From Yoonia sp. R2331 (GTDB lineage: Bacteria; Pseudomonadota; Alphaproteobacteria; Rhodobacterales; Rhodobacteraceae): a DNA stretch of 64,000 nt. The DNA is taken from the NCBI RefSeq assembly GCF_041103235.1, contig NZ_JBGCUN010000001.1, positions 1,364,001 to 1,428,000 on the forward strand, given 5' to 3'. Shown here in pieces: positions 54,945 to 63,049 of the stretch (its first letter is position 1; every line of letters begins with the position of its first letter). A program made the translations under genes and the position numbers. Under the pieces are notes generated by a model. That model saw only the letters and a program-made list of their open reading frames with translations. It ran no database searches and had not been told where the DNA came from.

Positions 54945-56197
54945 ACGATATGACCCCTGAGTTGATGAACACGATGGGTGCGGCGGCCAAGGCGGCCTCT
55001 GCGGCGCTGGCCACGGCAGCACCAGAGCAAAAGACCAAGGCGCTGAACGCCGCAGCGGATGCGGTCTGGGCTGCACGCGCGGATATCATTGCGGCCAATG
55101 GCAAGGACATGGACTTTGGTCGCGACAAAGGGCTTTCGCCTGCGATGATGGACCGGTTGATGCTGGACGAGGCGCGGATTACGGGCATTTGCGACGGGCT
55201 GCGCGATGTGGCCGGGCAAGAGGATCCGATCGGGGCCGTCACCAAAGAATGGACCCAAGCCACGGGGCTGCACATCAAACGCGTGCGCACGCCGATTGGC
55301 GTGATCGGCGTGATCTACGAAAGCCGTCCCAACGTGACGGCAGATGCGGGCGCGCTGTGCCTGAAATCGGGCAATGCCGTCATTTTGCGCGGCGGGTCCG
55401 AAAGTTTTCATACCTCAACAGCGATTCATGCTTGTCTGGTGGCGGGACTCAGGGCCGCAGACCTGCCCGAGGCGGCGATCCAGCTGGTCCCGACACGCGA
55501 CCGAGCCGCTGTAAAGGACATGCTGCAAGCTACTGATTTTATTGACGTTATCGTGCCGCGCGGCGGTAAAGGCCTGGTTGGGCTGGTCCAGCGGGAAGCC
55601 CGTGTGCCGGTCTTTGCCCACCTTGAAGGCATTTGCCATATCTACGTGGACGGCTCTGCCGATCTGGAGAAATCACGCGCTGTTGTGCTGAACGCCAAGA
55701 CGCGCCGGACCGGGATATGTGGGTCGTCGGAATGTCTGCTGATTGATCAGGCGTTCTGGGATGCGCATGGCGATGTGCTGATCCGCGATCTGATCGATGC
55801 CGGTGTTGAGGTGCGCGCAGAAGGCGCGGCTGGGGTGGCCGGGACAGTGGCCGCAACCCCTGATGACTTTGGCCATGAATTCCTGGACATGATCATCGCC
55901 GCCAAGGTGGTCGACGGGGTGGACGCCGCAGTGGCGCATATCCGGCAATACGGGTCAAACCACACCGACGCGATCATGGCCGAGGATGATGCCGTGGCCG
56001 ATACGTTTTTCCGCAACCTCGACAGTGCGATCCTGATGCGCAATGCCTCGACCCAGTTTGCTGACGGGGGCGAGTTTGGCATGGGGGCCGAGATCGGGAT
56101 TGCGACGGGCAAACTGCACGCGCGCGGCCCGGTAGGGGCGACGCAATTGACCAGTTTCAAATACCTCGTGACCGGCGACGGAACAGTGCGCGCCTAA
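54941..56197 (+). CDS. proA: Glutamate-5-semialdehyde dehydrogenase
   Basis: ProA reduces glutamyl phosphate to the semialdehyde. The 418-residue aldehyde-dehydrogenase-fold protein has the conserved [35 protein letters not shown] and the catalytic Cys in [15 protein letters not shown] near residue 262. The start is coupled to proB. The stop overlaps the convergent chpT gene by four bases. Confidence 0.96.
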   Translation: MNDMTPELMNTMGAAAKAASAALATAAPEQKTKALNAAADAVWAARADIIAANGKDMDFGRDKGLSPAMMDRLMLDEARITGICDGLRDVAGQEDPIGAVTKEWTQATGLHIKRVRTPIGVIGVIYESRPNVTADAGALCLKSGNAVILRGGSESFHTSTAIHACLVAGLRAADLPEAAIQLVPTRDRAAVKDMLQATDFIDVIVPRGGKGLVGLVQREARVPVFAHLEGICHIYVDGSADLEKSRAVVLNAKTRRTGICGSSECLLIDQAFWDAHGDVLIRDLIDAGVEVRAEGAAGVAGTVAATPDDFGHEFLDMIIAAKVVDGVDAAVAHIRQYGSNHTDAIMAEDDAVADTFFRNLDSAILMRNASTQFADGGEFGMGAEIGIATGKLHARGPVGATQLTSFKYLVTGDGTVRA

Positions 56198-56787
56198 AAC
56201 GTCACCACGATACGGTCGTTTTGAATATCTGCGGTCAGCTTGCGGTTCGCCTCTTTCAGCGCGTCGGGCATCAATGCGAAATGCACCTGTGCCGGTCCGA
56301 TGTCATCGCTGGCACGGACAGTGCCCAGATCGTCCCAAAGACTAGGGTCAGCGCTGATCTTGCGACCCGTGGCCTCAATCTTCCAGGCAGTGCCGGTGCT
56401 GCTGATGGCGACTTCACCGCCGAAGGGCAGGGCGCTTTCAAAGCACTGCAAAAGCAGAAAGACCAACCGCACCTCTAGCCGGCGAGGGTCGTCAGCGACC
56501 TCCCATGCGTAGGTGAACCGGCCACCACGCGCCATTGCCCCAAGAATCGCAGTCACTTCACCCTGGCTGATGAACTGATCCGCCGTTGCCGCACCATAGG
56601 CGATGCGAAAGAACCGGATGCGGGCGCTGGCGTTGTCCACGCTGTCGCTGATCAACTGCATTTCGGCGCTTGGGCTGTCGTCGGACATCGCCAAAAGCTC
56701 TACCCCATTGCTGATTGCACCGATTGGGCTGATAAGGTCATGACAGATGCGCGATCCGACGAGAGCTGCAAGATCAGGGCGCATCAT
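56194..56787 (-). CDS. chpT: Histidine phosphotransferase ChpT
   Basis: ChpT passes phosphate from the kinase CckA to CtrA and CpdR. The 197-residue protein has the dimerisation helix with His16 in [21 protein letters not shown], followed by a degenerate HATPase-like domain ([34 protein letters not shown]). Two ATGs stand in tandem at 56787 and 56784; AGG upstream suits either. It shows the CtrA pathway is present, which supports the CtrA site at 23326. It is divergent from the DUF3553 gene with only 24 bases between the starts. Confidence 0.93.
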   Translation of the reverse strand: MMRPDLAALVGSRICHDLISPIGAISNGVELLAMSDDSPSAEMQLISDSVDNASARIRFFRIAYGAATADQFISQGEVTAILGAMARGGRFTYAWEVADDPRRLEVRLVFLLLQCFESALPFGGEVAISSTGTAWKIEATGRKISADPSLWDDLGTVRASDDIGPAQVHFALMPDALKEANRKLTADIQNDRIVVTF

Positions 56788-56811
56788 AATGACCTGCCAA
56801 GGGGTGCTGTG

Positions 56812-57003
56812 ATGTCTGATCTGAACGCAATTCTGGAACCCGGCATGCTGGTCACCCACCCCAACAAGCCGGACTGGGGCGTGGGACAGGTGCAGTCAAA
56901 TATTGGCGGTCGGATCACGGTCAATTTCCGCGAAACAGGTAAAATTGTCATTGATGGATCATTGATCATACTGGTCCCCTATCACGGCAGCAACACAACC
57001 TAA
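56812..57003 (+). CDS. DUF3553 domain protein
   Basis: A 63-residue protein consisting of one DUF3553 domain (GMLVTHPNKPDWGVGQVQSNIGGRITVNFRE-type fold), which elsewhere forms the C-terminal tail of some UvrD/PcrA helicases. It is a small beta barrel of unknown role. The start ATG at 56812 is 24 bases from the divergent chpT start, so the two promoters must overlap the two genes' leaders. Confidence 0.85.
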   Translation: MSDLNAILEPGMLVTHPNKPDWGVGQVQSNIGGRITVNFRETGKIVIDGSLIILVPYHGSNTT

Positions 57004-57123
57004 GGTAGCAATACCTGCGGGCACGTCAATATGTCCCGCACAATGTTGCCGCGCTTTTGGTTGCCAAATGGTAAATGTGCACCTAAACCGCCCCTGTTCC
57101 TTCGGACCCGAACACAAAACGCA

Positions 57124-57891
57124 ATGACCGTTTCCCCCCAATTTGATTTGCAGTTGGCTTGCAGCGATACGGATGTCGTGGCGGCACAATGCCTACGGTA
57201 TCAGGTCTTTGTGGCAGAGCTGGGCGGAACCCCCGACGGCGTGGATCACGCAGCCGGGCAAGAGACGGATGCGTTTGACGCCCATGCCGACCATTTGCTG
57301 TTGCGCGATCTGACGCGCCGCGCTGATGATCAGGTGATTGGGGTATATCGCCTAATGAACCGTGCGCAGGCTGATGCGGCGGGCGGCTTTTCCTCGGCGG
57401 CGGAATATGATCTGACACCGCTTTTGGCTGGCGGGCGCAAGTTGCTGGAACTTGGTCGGTCGTGCTTGCATCCCGACTACCGCGGGGGGGTCGCGATGCA
57501 TCATCTATGGCAGGGGCTTGCGGCACATGTACGTCAGCAGAAGATTGAGATCCTGTTTGGAGTGGCGTCTTTTCATGGCGCGGATGCCAGCCGTCATGCG
57601 GCAGCGCTGGCGCATCTGCACCAAAGTTATTTGGCACCGCCAAAGCTGCGCCCTGTCGCAAAGGGGGCAGGCGCTGTTCCACAGGATGATCTGACTTTGG
57701 CTGATAAAAACCGCAAGGAAGCTGTAGCCGCGATCCCACCCCTGATCAAAGCGTATCTGCGGTTGGGTGGCATGGTGGGTGATGGCGCTTACCGCGATCA
57801 GGCGTTCAACACCACGGATGTTTGCATGGTGGTGGACGTCAATCAGATGCCTGACCGATTGCGGGCGCAGTATGCGGATGGCGCCTTATGA
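57124..57891 (+). CDS. olsB: L-ornithine N-alpha-acyltransferase OlsB
   Basis: OlsB adds a 3-hydroxyacyl chain from ACP to ornithine to give lyso-ornithine lipid. The 255-residue GNAT-like protein has AAQCLRYQVFVAELG near residue 20, GQETDAFDAHADHLLLRD, VIGVYRLM and LLELGRSCLHPDYRGG near residue 110, all typical of OlsB. I chose ATG 57124; the frame is open further upstream to 57031 but the added part is not conserved-looking. It overlaps olsA by four bases. Confidence 0.92.
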   Translation: MTVSPQFDLQLACSDTDVVAAQCLRYQVFVAELGGTPDGVDHAAGQETDAFDAHADHLLLRDLTRRADDQVIGVYRLMNRAQADAAGGFSSAAEYDLTPLLAGGRKLLELGRSCLHPDYRGGVAMHHLWQGLAAHVRQQKIEILFGVASFHGADASRHAAALAHLHQSYLAPPKLRPVAKGAGAVPQDDLTLADKNRKEAVAAIPPLIKAYLRLGGMVGDGAYRDQAFNTTDVCMVVDVNQMPDRLRAQYADGAL

Positions 57892-58721
57892 CGACCTGGC
57901 GGTCCGACGATCACGCGCCGCATTTGGCGCCAACGTGGGGCGGCGTTTTCCGAGCGGTCTTGCGTGCGATCCCGTTGATCGTGTTGGTGAGTGGGGGCCT
58001 GATCTTGATGCTTACGCTGCGGTTGATTGAGCGTCCGTTCTTTGGCCTGCGCCGTCCGATCACGCCCCACATCACCCAGTTTGTCTGCCGCAACGGGTTT
58101 CGGATATTGGGGATCGGCTTCCAGTTAAAAGGCGTGCCGATGACCGGCCCCGGCGCGGTTGTCGCCAACCATTCCAGCTGGCTTGATATCTTTGCGCTGA
58201 ATGCGGGAAAACGGATCTACTTTGTCTCCAAGGCCGAGGTGGCGCAATGGCCGCTGATCGGGTGGCTGGCGCGCGCCACTGGCACCGTCTTTATCCGCCG
58301 CGAACGCACCGAGGCTGCGTCACAGATTGCTGTATTCCGCGATAGACTGGCCGCCGGGCATCGGCTGCTGTTTTTTCCCGAAGGTACCTCGACCGACGGT
58401 TTGCAGGTCTTACCGTTCAAACCGACACTGTTTGCAGCTTTCTTTGAACCCAGCTTGCGCGAAATCATGGCAATTCAGGCGGTGACTGTGAAATACACCG
58501 CGCCACCGGATGCAGATCCACGGTTCTACGGCTGGTGGGGGGACATGGAATTTGGGCCGCATCTGTTGTCGACGCTTGCGGCAAGACAGCAAGGACATGT
58601 CAGTGTCGTCTACCATACGCCGGTGCAAGTGCGTGACTTTGCAGATCGCAAAGCGCTGGCGCGCCATCTGGAATGTCAGGTGCGGGGTGGATTAACCGCC
58701 CATCAGCACGCGGAATTCTGA
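57888..58721 (+). CDS. olsA: Lyso-ornithine lipid O-acyltransferase OlsA
   Basis: A 277-residue PlsC-type acyltransferase with an N-terminal membrane helix (IPLIVLVSGGLILMLTLRL) and the HX4D motif NHSSWLD near residue 91 plus FPEGTSTDG near 163. Coupling to olsB identifies it as the enzyme that completes ornithine lipid rather than a general 1-acylglycerol-3-phosphate acyltransferase. Its last 30 bases overlap the 3' end of the ThiE-like gene. Confidence 0.9.
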   Translation: MTTWRSDDHAPHLAPTWGGVFRAVLRAIPLIVLVSGGLILMLTLRLIERPFFGLRRPITPHITQFVCRNGFRILGIGFQLKGVPMTGPGAVVANHSSWLDIFALNAGKRIYFVSKAEVAQWPLIGWLARATGTVFIRRERTEAASQIAVFRDRLAAGHRLLFFPEGTSTDGLQVLPFKPTLFAAFFEPSLREIMAIQAVTVKYTAPPDADPRFYGWWGDMEFGPHLLSTLAARQQGHVSVVYHTPVQVRDFADRKALARHLECQVRGGLTAHQHAEF

Positions 58722-59315
58722 CAGTTTGGCCGCGGCATCGTCGTTTGACCAAACCTCATCCCCAATGCCGAAGAAATCTGTTGTGGTGGAGAGTACCTTG
58801 ATCAACTCGGGCGTAAGCGCGCCTTCGGCAACGACGGGGATTTCGATCATCTGGCTCCACCAGGCGAACAGCTCAAGCTCGGCCTGCTGCATGCCGCCCA
58901 GATCCGTGCTGCCCACGGGTCCAAAAGCCACGTAGTCGGCGGAAAGTTCGCCAGCGGTCATGCCGTCATGGCGCGAATTGCCGCAAAAGGTGCCGACAAT
59001 TGCATCATCGCCCAGCTCTTTGCGCACAGCCCGGACGGAGCGGGCGCCGTCGGTCAAATGCACACCGTCCAAGCCAAACCGTTCCACCAGCCGAAAATGG
59101 CTGTCGATCACAAGCGCCACATCGCGTTGATGCGTGATTTCGCGCAGCGCGTCTGCGGCGCGGCCAATACGGTCTTCATCACGGCTGGAAAGGGCAAGTC
59201 GTACACAGGCCACGGGCACTAGATCAAGGCAGGCCGCCAGCCGGTCTGGGTACGTGGAAAGATCAAACTCTGGTGGAGAGATCAGATAGATCTGCGGCAG
59301 CTCTGAATCGGACAT
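58692..59315 (-). CDS. ThiE-like protein (thiamine phosphate synthase family)
   Basis: A 207-residue TIM-barrel protein of the ThiE/TenI family: QIYLISPPEFDLSTYPDRLAA at the start, GLDGVHLTDGARSVRAVRK near residue 92, and ADYVAFGPVGSTDLGG near 135. Canonical ThiE has a TxTK phosphate-binding segment after GPVF; here GSTDLGGMQQ is found, so catalysis in thiamine synthesis is doubtful. No thi genes are adjacent. I chose ATG 59315; 59348 would add 11 residues. Confidence 0.82.
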   Translation of the reverse strand: MSDSELPQIYLISPPEFDLSTYPDRLAACLDLVPVACVRLALSSRDEDRIGRAADALREITHQRDVALVIDSHFRLVERFGLDGVHLTDGARSVRAVRKELGDDAIVGTFCGNSRHDGMTAGELSADYVAFGPVGSTDLGGMQQAELELFAWWSQMIEIPVVAEGALTPELIKVLSTTTDFFGIGDEVWSNDDAAAKLSEFRVLMGG

Positions 59316-59371
59316 CGTGTCGGGGCCTTCTTGATAGATTGCCCCCATCTAGCCCGGATTTCTGCGCTTGG

Positions 59372-59701
59372 CTACTTCGGAGGCAGGCTGCTGGCGTAGG
59401 CCAGTGCCATCGTGACAACCTGATGCCGCAAGGCATCATCGGCAAAGGTCGTTTCGGCCACGTCAACCATGCCGCCCATCTTGCGCCCGGTAAACGACAG
59501 CGGTGCCACACCGGGAATTTTCAGCGCCTCGGGCTCTGCCGCTTTGCCAACGCGCGCCATGCCGCCGACCTGATGCACACCGCAAACCATATGGCCATTC
59601 TTCATAAAGCAAAGGCCACCGAACATCTTGCGTTCAGTGATCCCTGGCTCTTCGGCAAGGTCGCTGCGCAGCACCTCGGCCAATCCCGCATCATAGGCCA
59701 T
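59372..59701 (-). CDS. TfoX/Sxy N-terminal-domain protein
   Basis: A 109-residue protein made of a single TfoX N-terminal domain: ITERKMFGGLCFMKNGHMVCGV near residue 21 and FTGRKMGGMVDV near residue 68. Full-size TfoX/Sxy controls competence genes in gammaproteobacteria; the short alphaproteobacterial relatives have no proven role. The ATG at 59701 has a strong AAGGAGGGGCGA site. It is divergent from trmJ with 64 bases between. Confidence 0.9.
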   Translation of the reverse strand: MAYDAGLAEVLRSDLAEEPGITERKMFGGLCFMKNGHMVCGVHQVGGMARVGKAAEPEALKIPGVAPLSFTGRKMGGMVDVAETTFADDALRHQVVTMALAYASSLPPK

Positions 59702-59765
59702 TCGCCCCTCCTTGTGTCATGGTGACGGCCAGCGTATCACGCGCGAAATCAACCGGATATCCCTG

Positions 59766-60506
59766 ATGCCTACTGACACACCACAACCTGCCTTTGTGCT
59801 GATCCGCCCGCAAATGGGCGAAAATATCGGGGCCGCCGCGCGTGCCATGTGGAACTTTGGTCTGGACCGGATGCGCATTGCTGCCCCGCGCGATGGCTGG
59901 CCCAATCAAAGCGCTGTTGCCATGGCGTCTGGCGCGGGGCGGTTGCTGGACGAAGCGCAGTTGCACGGCACGACGGCGGAAGCGGTTGCGGATTGCGATT
60001 ATGTTTATGCCACGACCGCGCGCCCACGGGAGTTGACCAAGCCCGTCTTCACGCCTCAGGCGGCTTTGTCGGATGCGCGTGACCGCATTGCCGCGGGCCA
60101 GAAGGTCGCGGTGATGTTTGGCCCCGAACGCGCGGGCATGGAAAATGATGATATCGCGCGGGCCAATGCGATCATCTCTGTCCCGGTGAACCCGGATTTT
60201 CCATCGTTGAACTTGGCGCAGTGTGTGCTGCTGTGTGGTTATGAATGGCAACGCGCGACGGTTGAGACACCCGCGCAGCGCACACAGATGCAGGGCGATT
60301 GGGCTACGCAGATCGAAATTGAGAAGCTGGCCGAGAATTATGAGAGCACGCTGGATCGGGCTGGGTTCTTCTTTCCCGAACACAAGGCCGCGAACATGAA
60401 GATGAACCTGCGCAACCTGTGGTCGCGCATGTCATTGACGCGCGCGGATGTGCAGATGTTGCACGGGATCATGCGGCAGATGGTGCGGTGGAAAGACAAA
60501 GGGTAG
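59766..60506 (+). CDS. trmJ: tRNA (cytidine/uridine-2'-O-) methyltransferase TrmJ
   Basis: A 246-residue SPOUT methyltransferase that 2'-O-methylates position 32 of tRNA. It starts with FVLIRPQMGENIGAAARAMWNFG and has the knot segments VMFGPERAGMENDDIARAN and IISVPVNPDFPSLNLAQCV. The C-terminal ~80 residues are helical. I chose ATG 59766; an upstream start at 59712 adds 18 residues without family support. It converges on the tRNA-Gly gene. Confidence 0.93.
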   Translation: MPTDTPQPAFVLIRPQMGENIGAAARAMWNFGLDRMRIAAPRDGWPNQSAVAMASGAGRLLDEAQLHGTTAEAVADCDYVYATTARPRELTKPVFTPQAALSDARDRIAAGQKVAVMFGPERAGMENDDIARANAIISVPVNPDFPSLNLAQCVLLCGYEWQRATVETPAQRTQMQGDWATQIEIEKLAENYESTLDRAGFFFPEHKAANMKMNLRNLWSRMSLTRADVQMLHGIMRQMVRWKDKG

Positions 60507-60531
60507 GGGCTTTGGGCCGGCGCGCTTGTCT

Positions 60532-60605
60532 TGGAGCGGGTAACGGGAATCGAACCCGTAACTGAAGCTTGGGAAGCTTTCGTGATACCTTTTCACCATA
60601 CCCGC
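60532..60605 (-). tRNA. tRNA-Gly (anticodon CCC)
   Basis: The minus strand from 60605 to 60532 folds as a 74-base tRNA: seven-pair acceptor stem GCGGGTA/TACCCGC, T-loop GTTCGATTC, and a seven-base anticodon loop TTCCCAA with anticodon CCC (60571-60573 on the plus strand). The discriminator is T and CCA is encoded. The outermost anticodon-stem pair is a mismatch (A-C), the rest pairs. Confidence 0.95.
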
Positions 60606-60728
60606 ACAATCACCGTGAGCCAATCGAACTGCCGAAGGTCACAAGGCAACCAAGGCAGACAATCAGGTCCGTGATTTGGTTCTAGCTACACCCAGCCGAA
60701 AGACGTGGCAAGGTGCAACTGGGCGCGA

Positions 60729-61709
60729 TCAGGCCTCTTTCAGAATGGCGGCAAGATGCGCGGCAGAGCCGGTGAGGGCGGCGTAGTCATCCTCGATCAC
60801 GCTGACCGAGAAGTTGCCCATGAAGCCCGCAAAGCGGCCTTTGTCGCGGAAGGCTTCGCCAAAGCCGAAGGTTTGCAGGTGTGGGGCAAAGGCGCGCGCG
60901 ACGCCCCCCGCCAGATAGACACCGCCGAAGGGCAATTGCACCAGCGACAGGTTGCCCGCCACCGTGCCCAGGATGCGCGTGAAGATACGCGCAGCCTCGG
61001 CGCTACGGGGATCGTCGCCTTGGGCGCAGGCGGCCATGATGTTTGCGGCCGCTGCCTCGCGCGGGTCGTTTTCCTCTTGCCCCAGAAACGCATAAACCCG
61101 CTCCAGGCCGCGGCCCGACAGCACATCCTCGATCGCTGGGAAGCCATGCGCGCTGGACACAAATTCGCACAAGCGCAGCTCTTGTGCGGTGCGAATGGGC
61201 AAGTTGGCGTGACCGCTTTCCGATGGTGTCACCAGCCGTCCGTGGTCGGTATCAAAGACCGGGGCTGCGTTGAACCCGGTGCCGACGCCAATTACCAGTT
61301 TGGCTGCATTTGCATTGGCTTCTACCCCGGTCAGGATCGTGCGAATGTTTTCCGGCGCCAGATGGCCAAGGGCATGGCCCTGGGCCTGAAGATCGTTCAG
61401 GATTGCCACGGTCTCGGACCCGGTGGCGCGGGCAAGGGTGGTCTTGTCGATTGTCCAGTCAAGGTTCGTCATTGACGCCCGGCCATCCCGCACAGGGCCT
61501 GCCACTGCCACACAGGCCGCGCGCGCATCAACACCCCCTTCATCATCGACATAACGTCGGATCACGCTTTCCAGCCCCGGGAAATCGGTGTTGCGATACC
61601 GGCGGATCGTGTCGGTCAGGATGTCGCGTCCTTTGGCAAGGGCAACCCGCGTGTTGGTGCCGCCAATGTCGGCAACAAGGCTAAAGGTGTTGGCAGCGTG
61701 TTTTGGCAT
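60729..61709 (-). CDS. glk: Glucokinase
   Basis: Glk phosphorylates glucose with ATP. The 326-residue ROK/Glk-type protein has the phosphate loop VADIGGTNTRVAL at residue 13, the catalytic-loop segment AILNDLQAQGHAL near residue 103, and VGTGFNAAPV and GGVYLAGGVARA. It follows the beta-glucosidase gene by 11 bases, so the unit hydrolyses a beta-glucoside and phosphorylates the released glucose. Confidence 0.94.
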   Translation of the reverse strand: MPKHAANTFSLVADIGGTNTRVALAKGRDILTDTIRRYRNTDFPGLESVIRRYVDDEGGVDARAACVAVAGPVRDGRASMTNLDWTIDKTTLARATGSETVAILNDLQAQGHALGHLAPENIRTILTGVEANANAAKLVIGVGTGFNAAPVFDTDHGRLVTPSESGHANLPIRTAQELRLCEFVSSAHGFPAIEDVLSGRGLERVYAFLGQEENDPREAAAANIMAACAQGDDPRSAEAARIFTRILGTVAGNLSLVQLPFGGVYLAGGVARAFAPHLQTFGFGEAFRDKGRFAGFMGNFSVSVIEDDYAALTGSAAHLAAILKEA

Positions 61710-61720
61710 GAGGCGTGTCC

Positions 61721-63040
61721 TTAGCGCGCGATGGCGGCTTTGAGGTCGTGATAGGACGCTTTGGGCGTCCGTGTCTGTGTTTCGAAATCGACATGGATCA
61801 GGCCGAACCGCTTTTCATAGCCAAAGGCCCATTCGTAATTGTCGAGGAGCGACCAGTAGAAAAAGCCCTGCAAGTTCACCCCAGCGGATACAGCATCATA
61901 CATCGCTTGCAAGTGGCCTGCGATATAAGCGCTGCGCTGGGGGTCAAAGACCGCGCCGTTTTCAACGTGATCGTCCCATGCCATGCCGTTTTCGGTGATG
62001 AAAACGGGCAGGTCGCCAACATAGTCCTTTTTCAGCATCAGCAGGATATCGCGCAGTCCGTCAGGATAGATTTCCCAGCCCATCTGGGTCTTGTCCAGCG
62101 TGCCTGTCACTGACGTGACGTGGGGCCATGGCGCGTCCGGATCGGCCTTTATGTTTGTGCGGGTGTAGTAATTGACGCCCAAAAAATCCATAGGCTGGCT
62201 GATCTCTGCCATGTCGTCCTGCCAACCTTCGGGCATGTGGGGTTCAAAACCTTCGAGCGCCTCTGAAGGGTAGGTGCCTTGGGTGGCGGCCTGAATGAAC
62301 CAGCGGTTGTAAATCGCTTCTTGCCGTTTGGTGGCGGCGAGGGTCTCTGCCGTTTCATCTGCGGCCTGCGGGTATTCAAAGTTCAGAACGATGCCGCAAT
62401 TCTTCATGCCTTTAGCGCGCAGCCGGGTCATGCCGACGCCGTGTGCCTTCATCACGTGATGCATCGCACGGGATGCCGCGCGGATGTCACGCAAGCCCGG
62501 TGCGTGGTGGCCCAGAAAATGCGACAGGTAAGCGACGCACCAGGGTTCATTCAGTGTTGCAATCGAGGCCATGCGATCACCGATCCGGTCGGTGATCACA
62601 TCCACGTAGTCACCAAAACGATGCGCGATATCGGGGTTCGCCCACCCGCCGAGATCGGCAAGCGCTGCAGGCAGATCCCAGTGATAGAGTGTCTGGAAAG
62701 GTTTCAGTCCCCGTTCCAGAATAGCGTCGGACAAGCGATCGTAGAAGTCCAATCCCTCGGGGTTCACGGTAACACCATCAGGCATCACGCGCGCCCAACT
62801 GGTCGAAAAGCGGTAAGCATCCATGCCCGCATCGACCAGATGATCGAGGTCACTTTCGAAGCGGTGATAATGATCACAGGCCACGGCACCGTCTTCTGCC
62901 CGCACCACGTTGTTGGGGCCTGCGGCAAAGGTGTCCCAATGGGTCAGGCCCGCGCCGCCAAAACTATGACCCTCGATCTGATACGCGGCCGTGGCGGCCC
63001 CAAAAATGAAATCCTTGGGAAAGTCGGAGCGTTTGAGCAT
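61721..63040 (-). CDS. GH1 family beta-glucosidase
   Basis: A 439-residue cytoplasmic (no signal peptide) glycoside hydrolase family 1 enzyme. It opens FPKDFIFGAATAAYQIEG, has the acid/base Glu165 in TLNEPW and the nucleophile Glu350 in VFITENGMAW. Substrate-site residues FYWSLLDNYEWAFGY are near the end. It lies 9 bases after the LacI-type regulator and 11 before glk, so the three form one operon for a cellobiose-like sugar. The transporter would lie to the right. Confidence 0.95.
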   Translation of the reverse strand: MLKRSDFPKDFIFGAATAAYQIEGHSFGGAGLTHWDTFAAGPNNVVRAEDGAVACDHYHRFESDLDHLVDAGMDAYRFSTSWARVMPDGVTVNPEGLDFYDRLSDAILERGLKPFQTLYHWDLPAALADLGGWANPDIAHRFGDYVDVITDRIGDRMASIATLNEPWCVAYLSHFLGHHAPGLRDIRAASRAMHHVMKAHGVGMTRLRAKGMKNCGIVLNFEYPQAADETAETLAATKRQEAIYNRWFIQAATQGTYPSEALEGFEPHMPEGWQDDMAEISQPMDFLGVNYYTRTNIKADPDAPWPHVTSVTGTLDKTQMGWEIYPDGLRDILLMLKKDYVGDLPVFITENGMAWDDHVENGAVFDPQRSAYIAGHLQAMYDAVSAGVNLQGFFYWSLLDNYEWAFGYEKRFGLIHVDFETQTRTPKASYHDLKAAIAR

Positions 63041-63049
63041 GATATGTCC

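Noticed and set aside
57012-57036. TGCGGG...CCCGCA hairpin before olsB
   Set aside because: The stem has mismatches and no T-run; it could be chance in a GC-rich gap.
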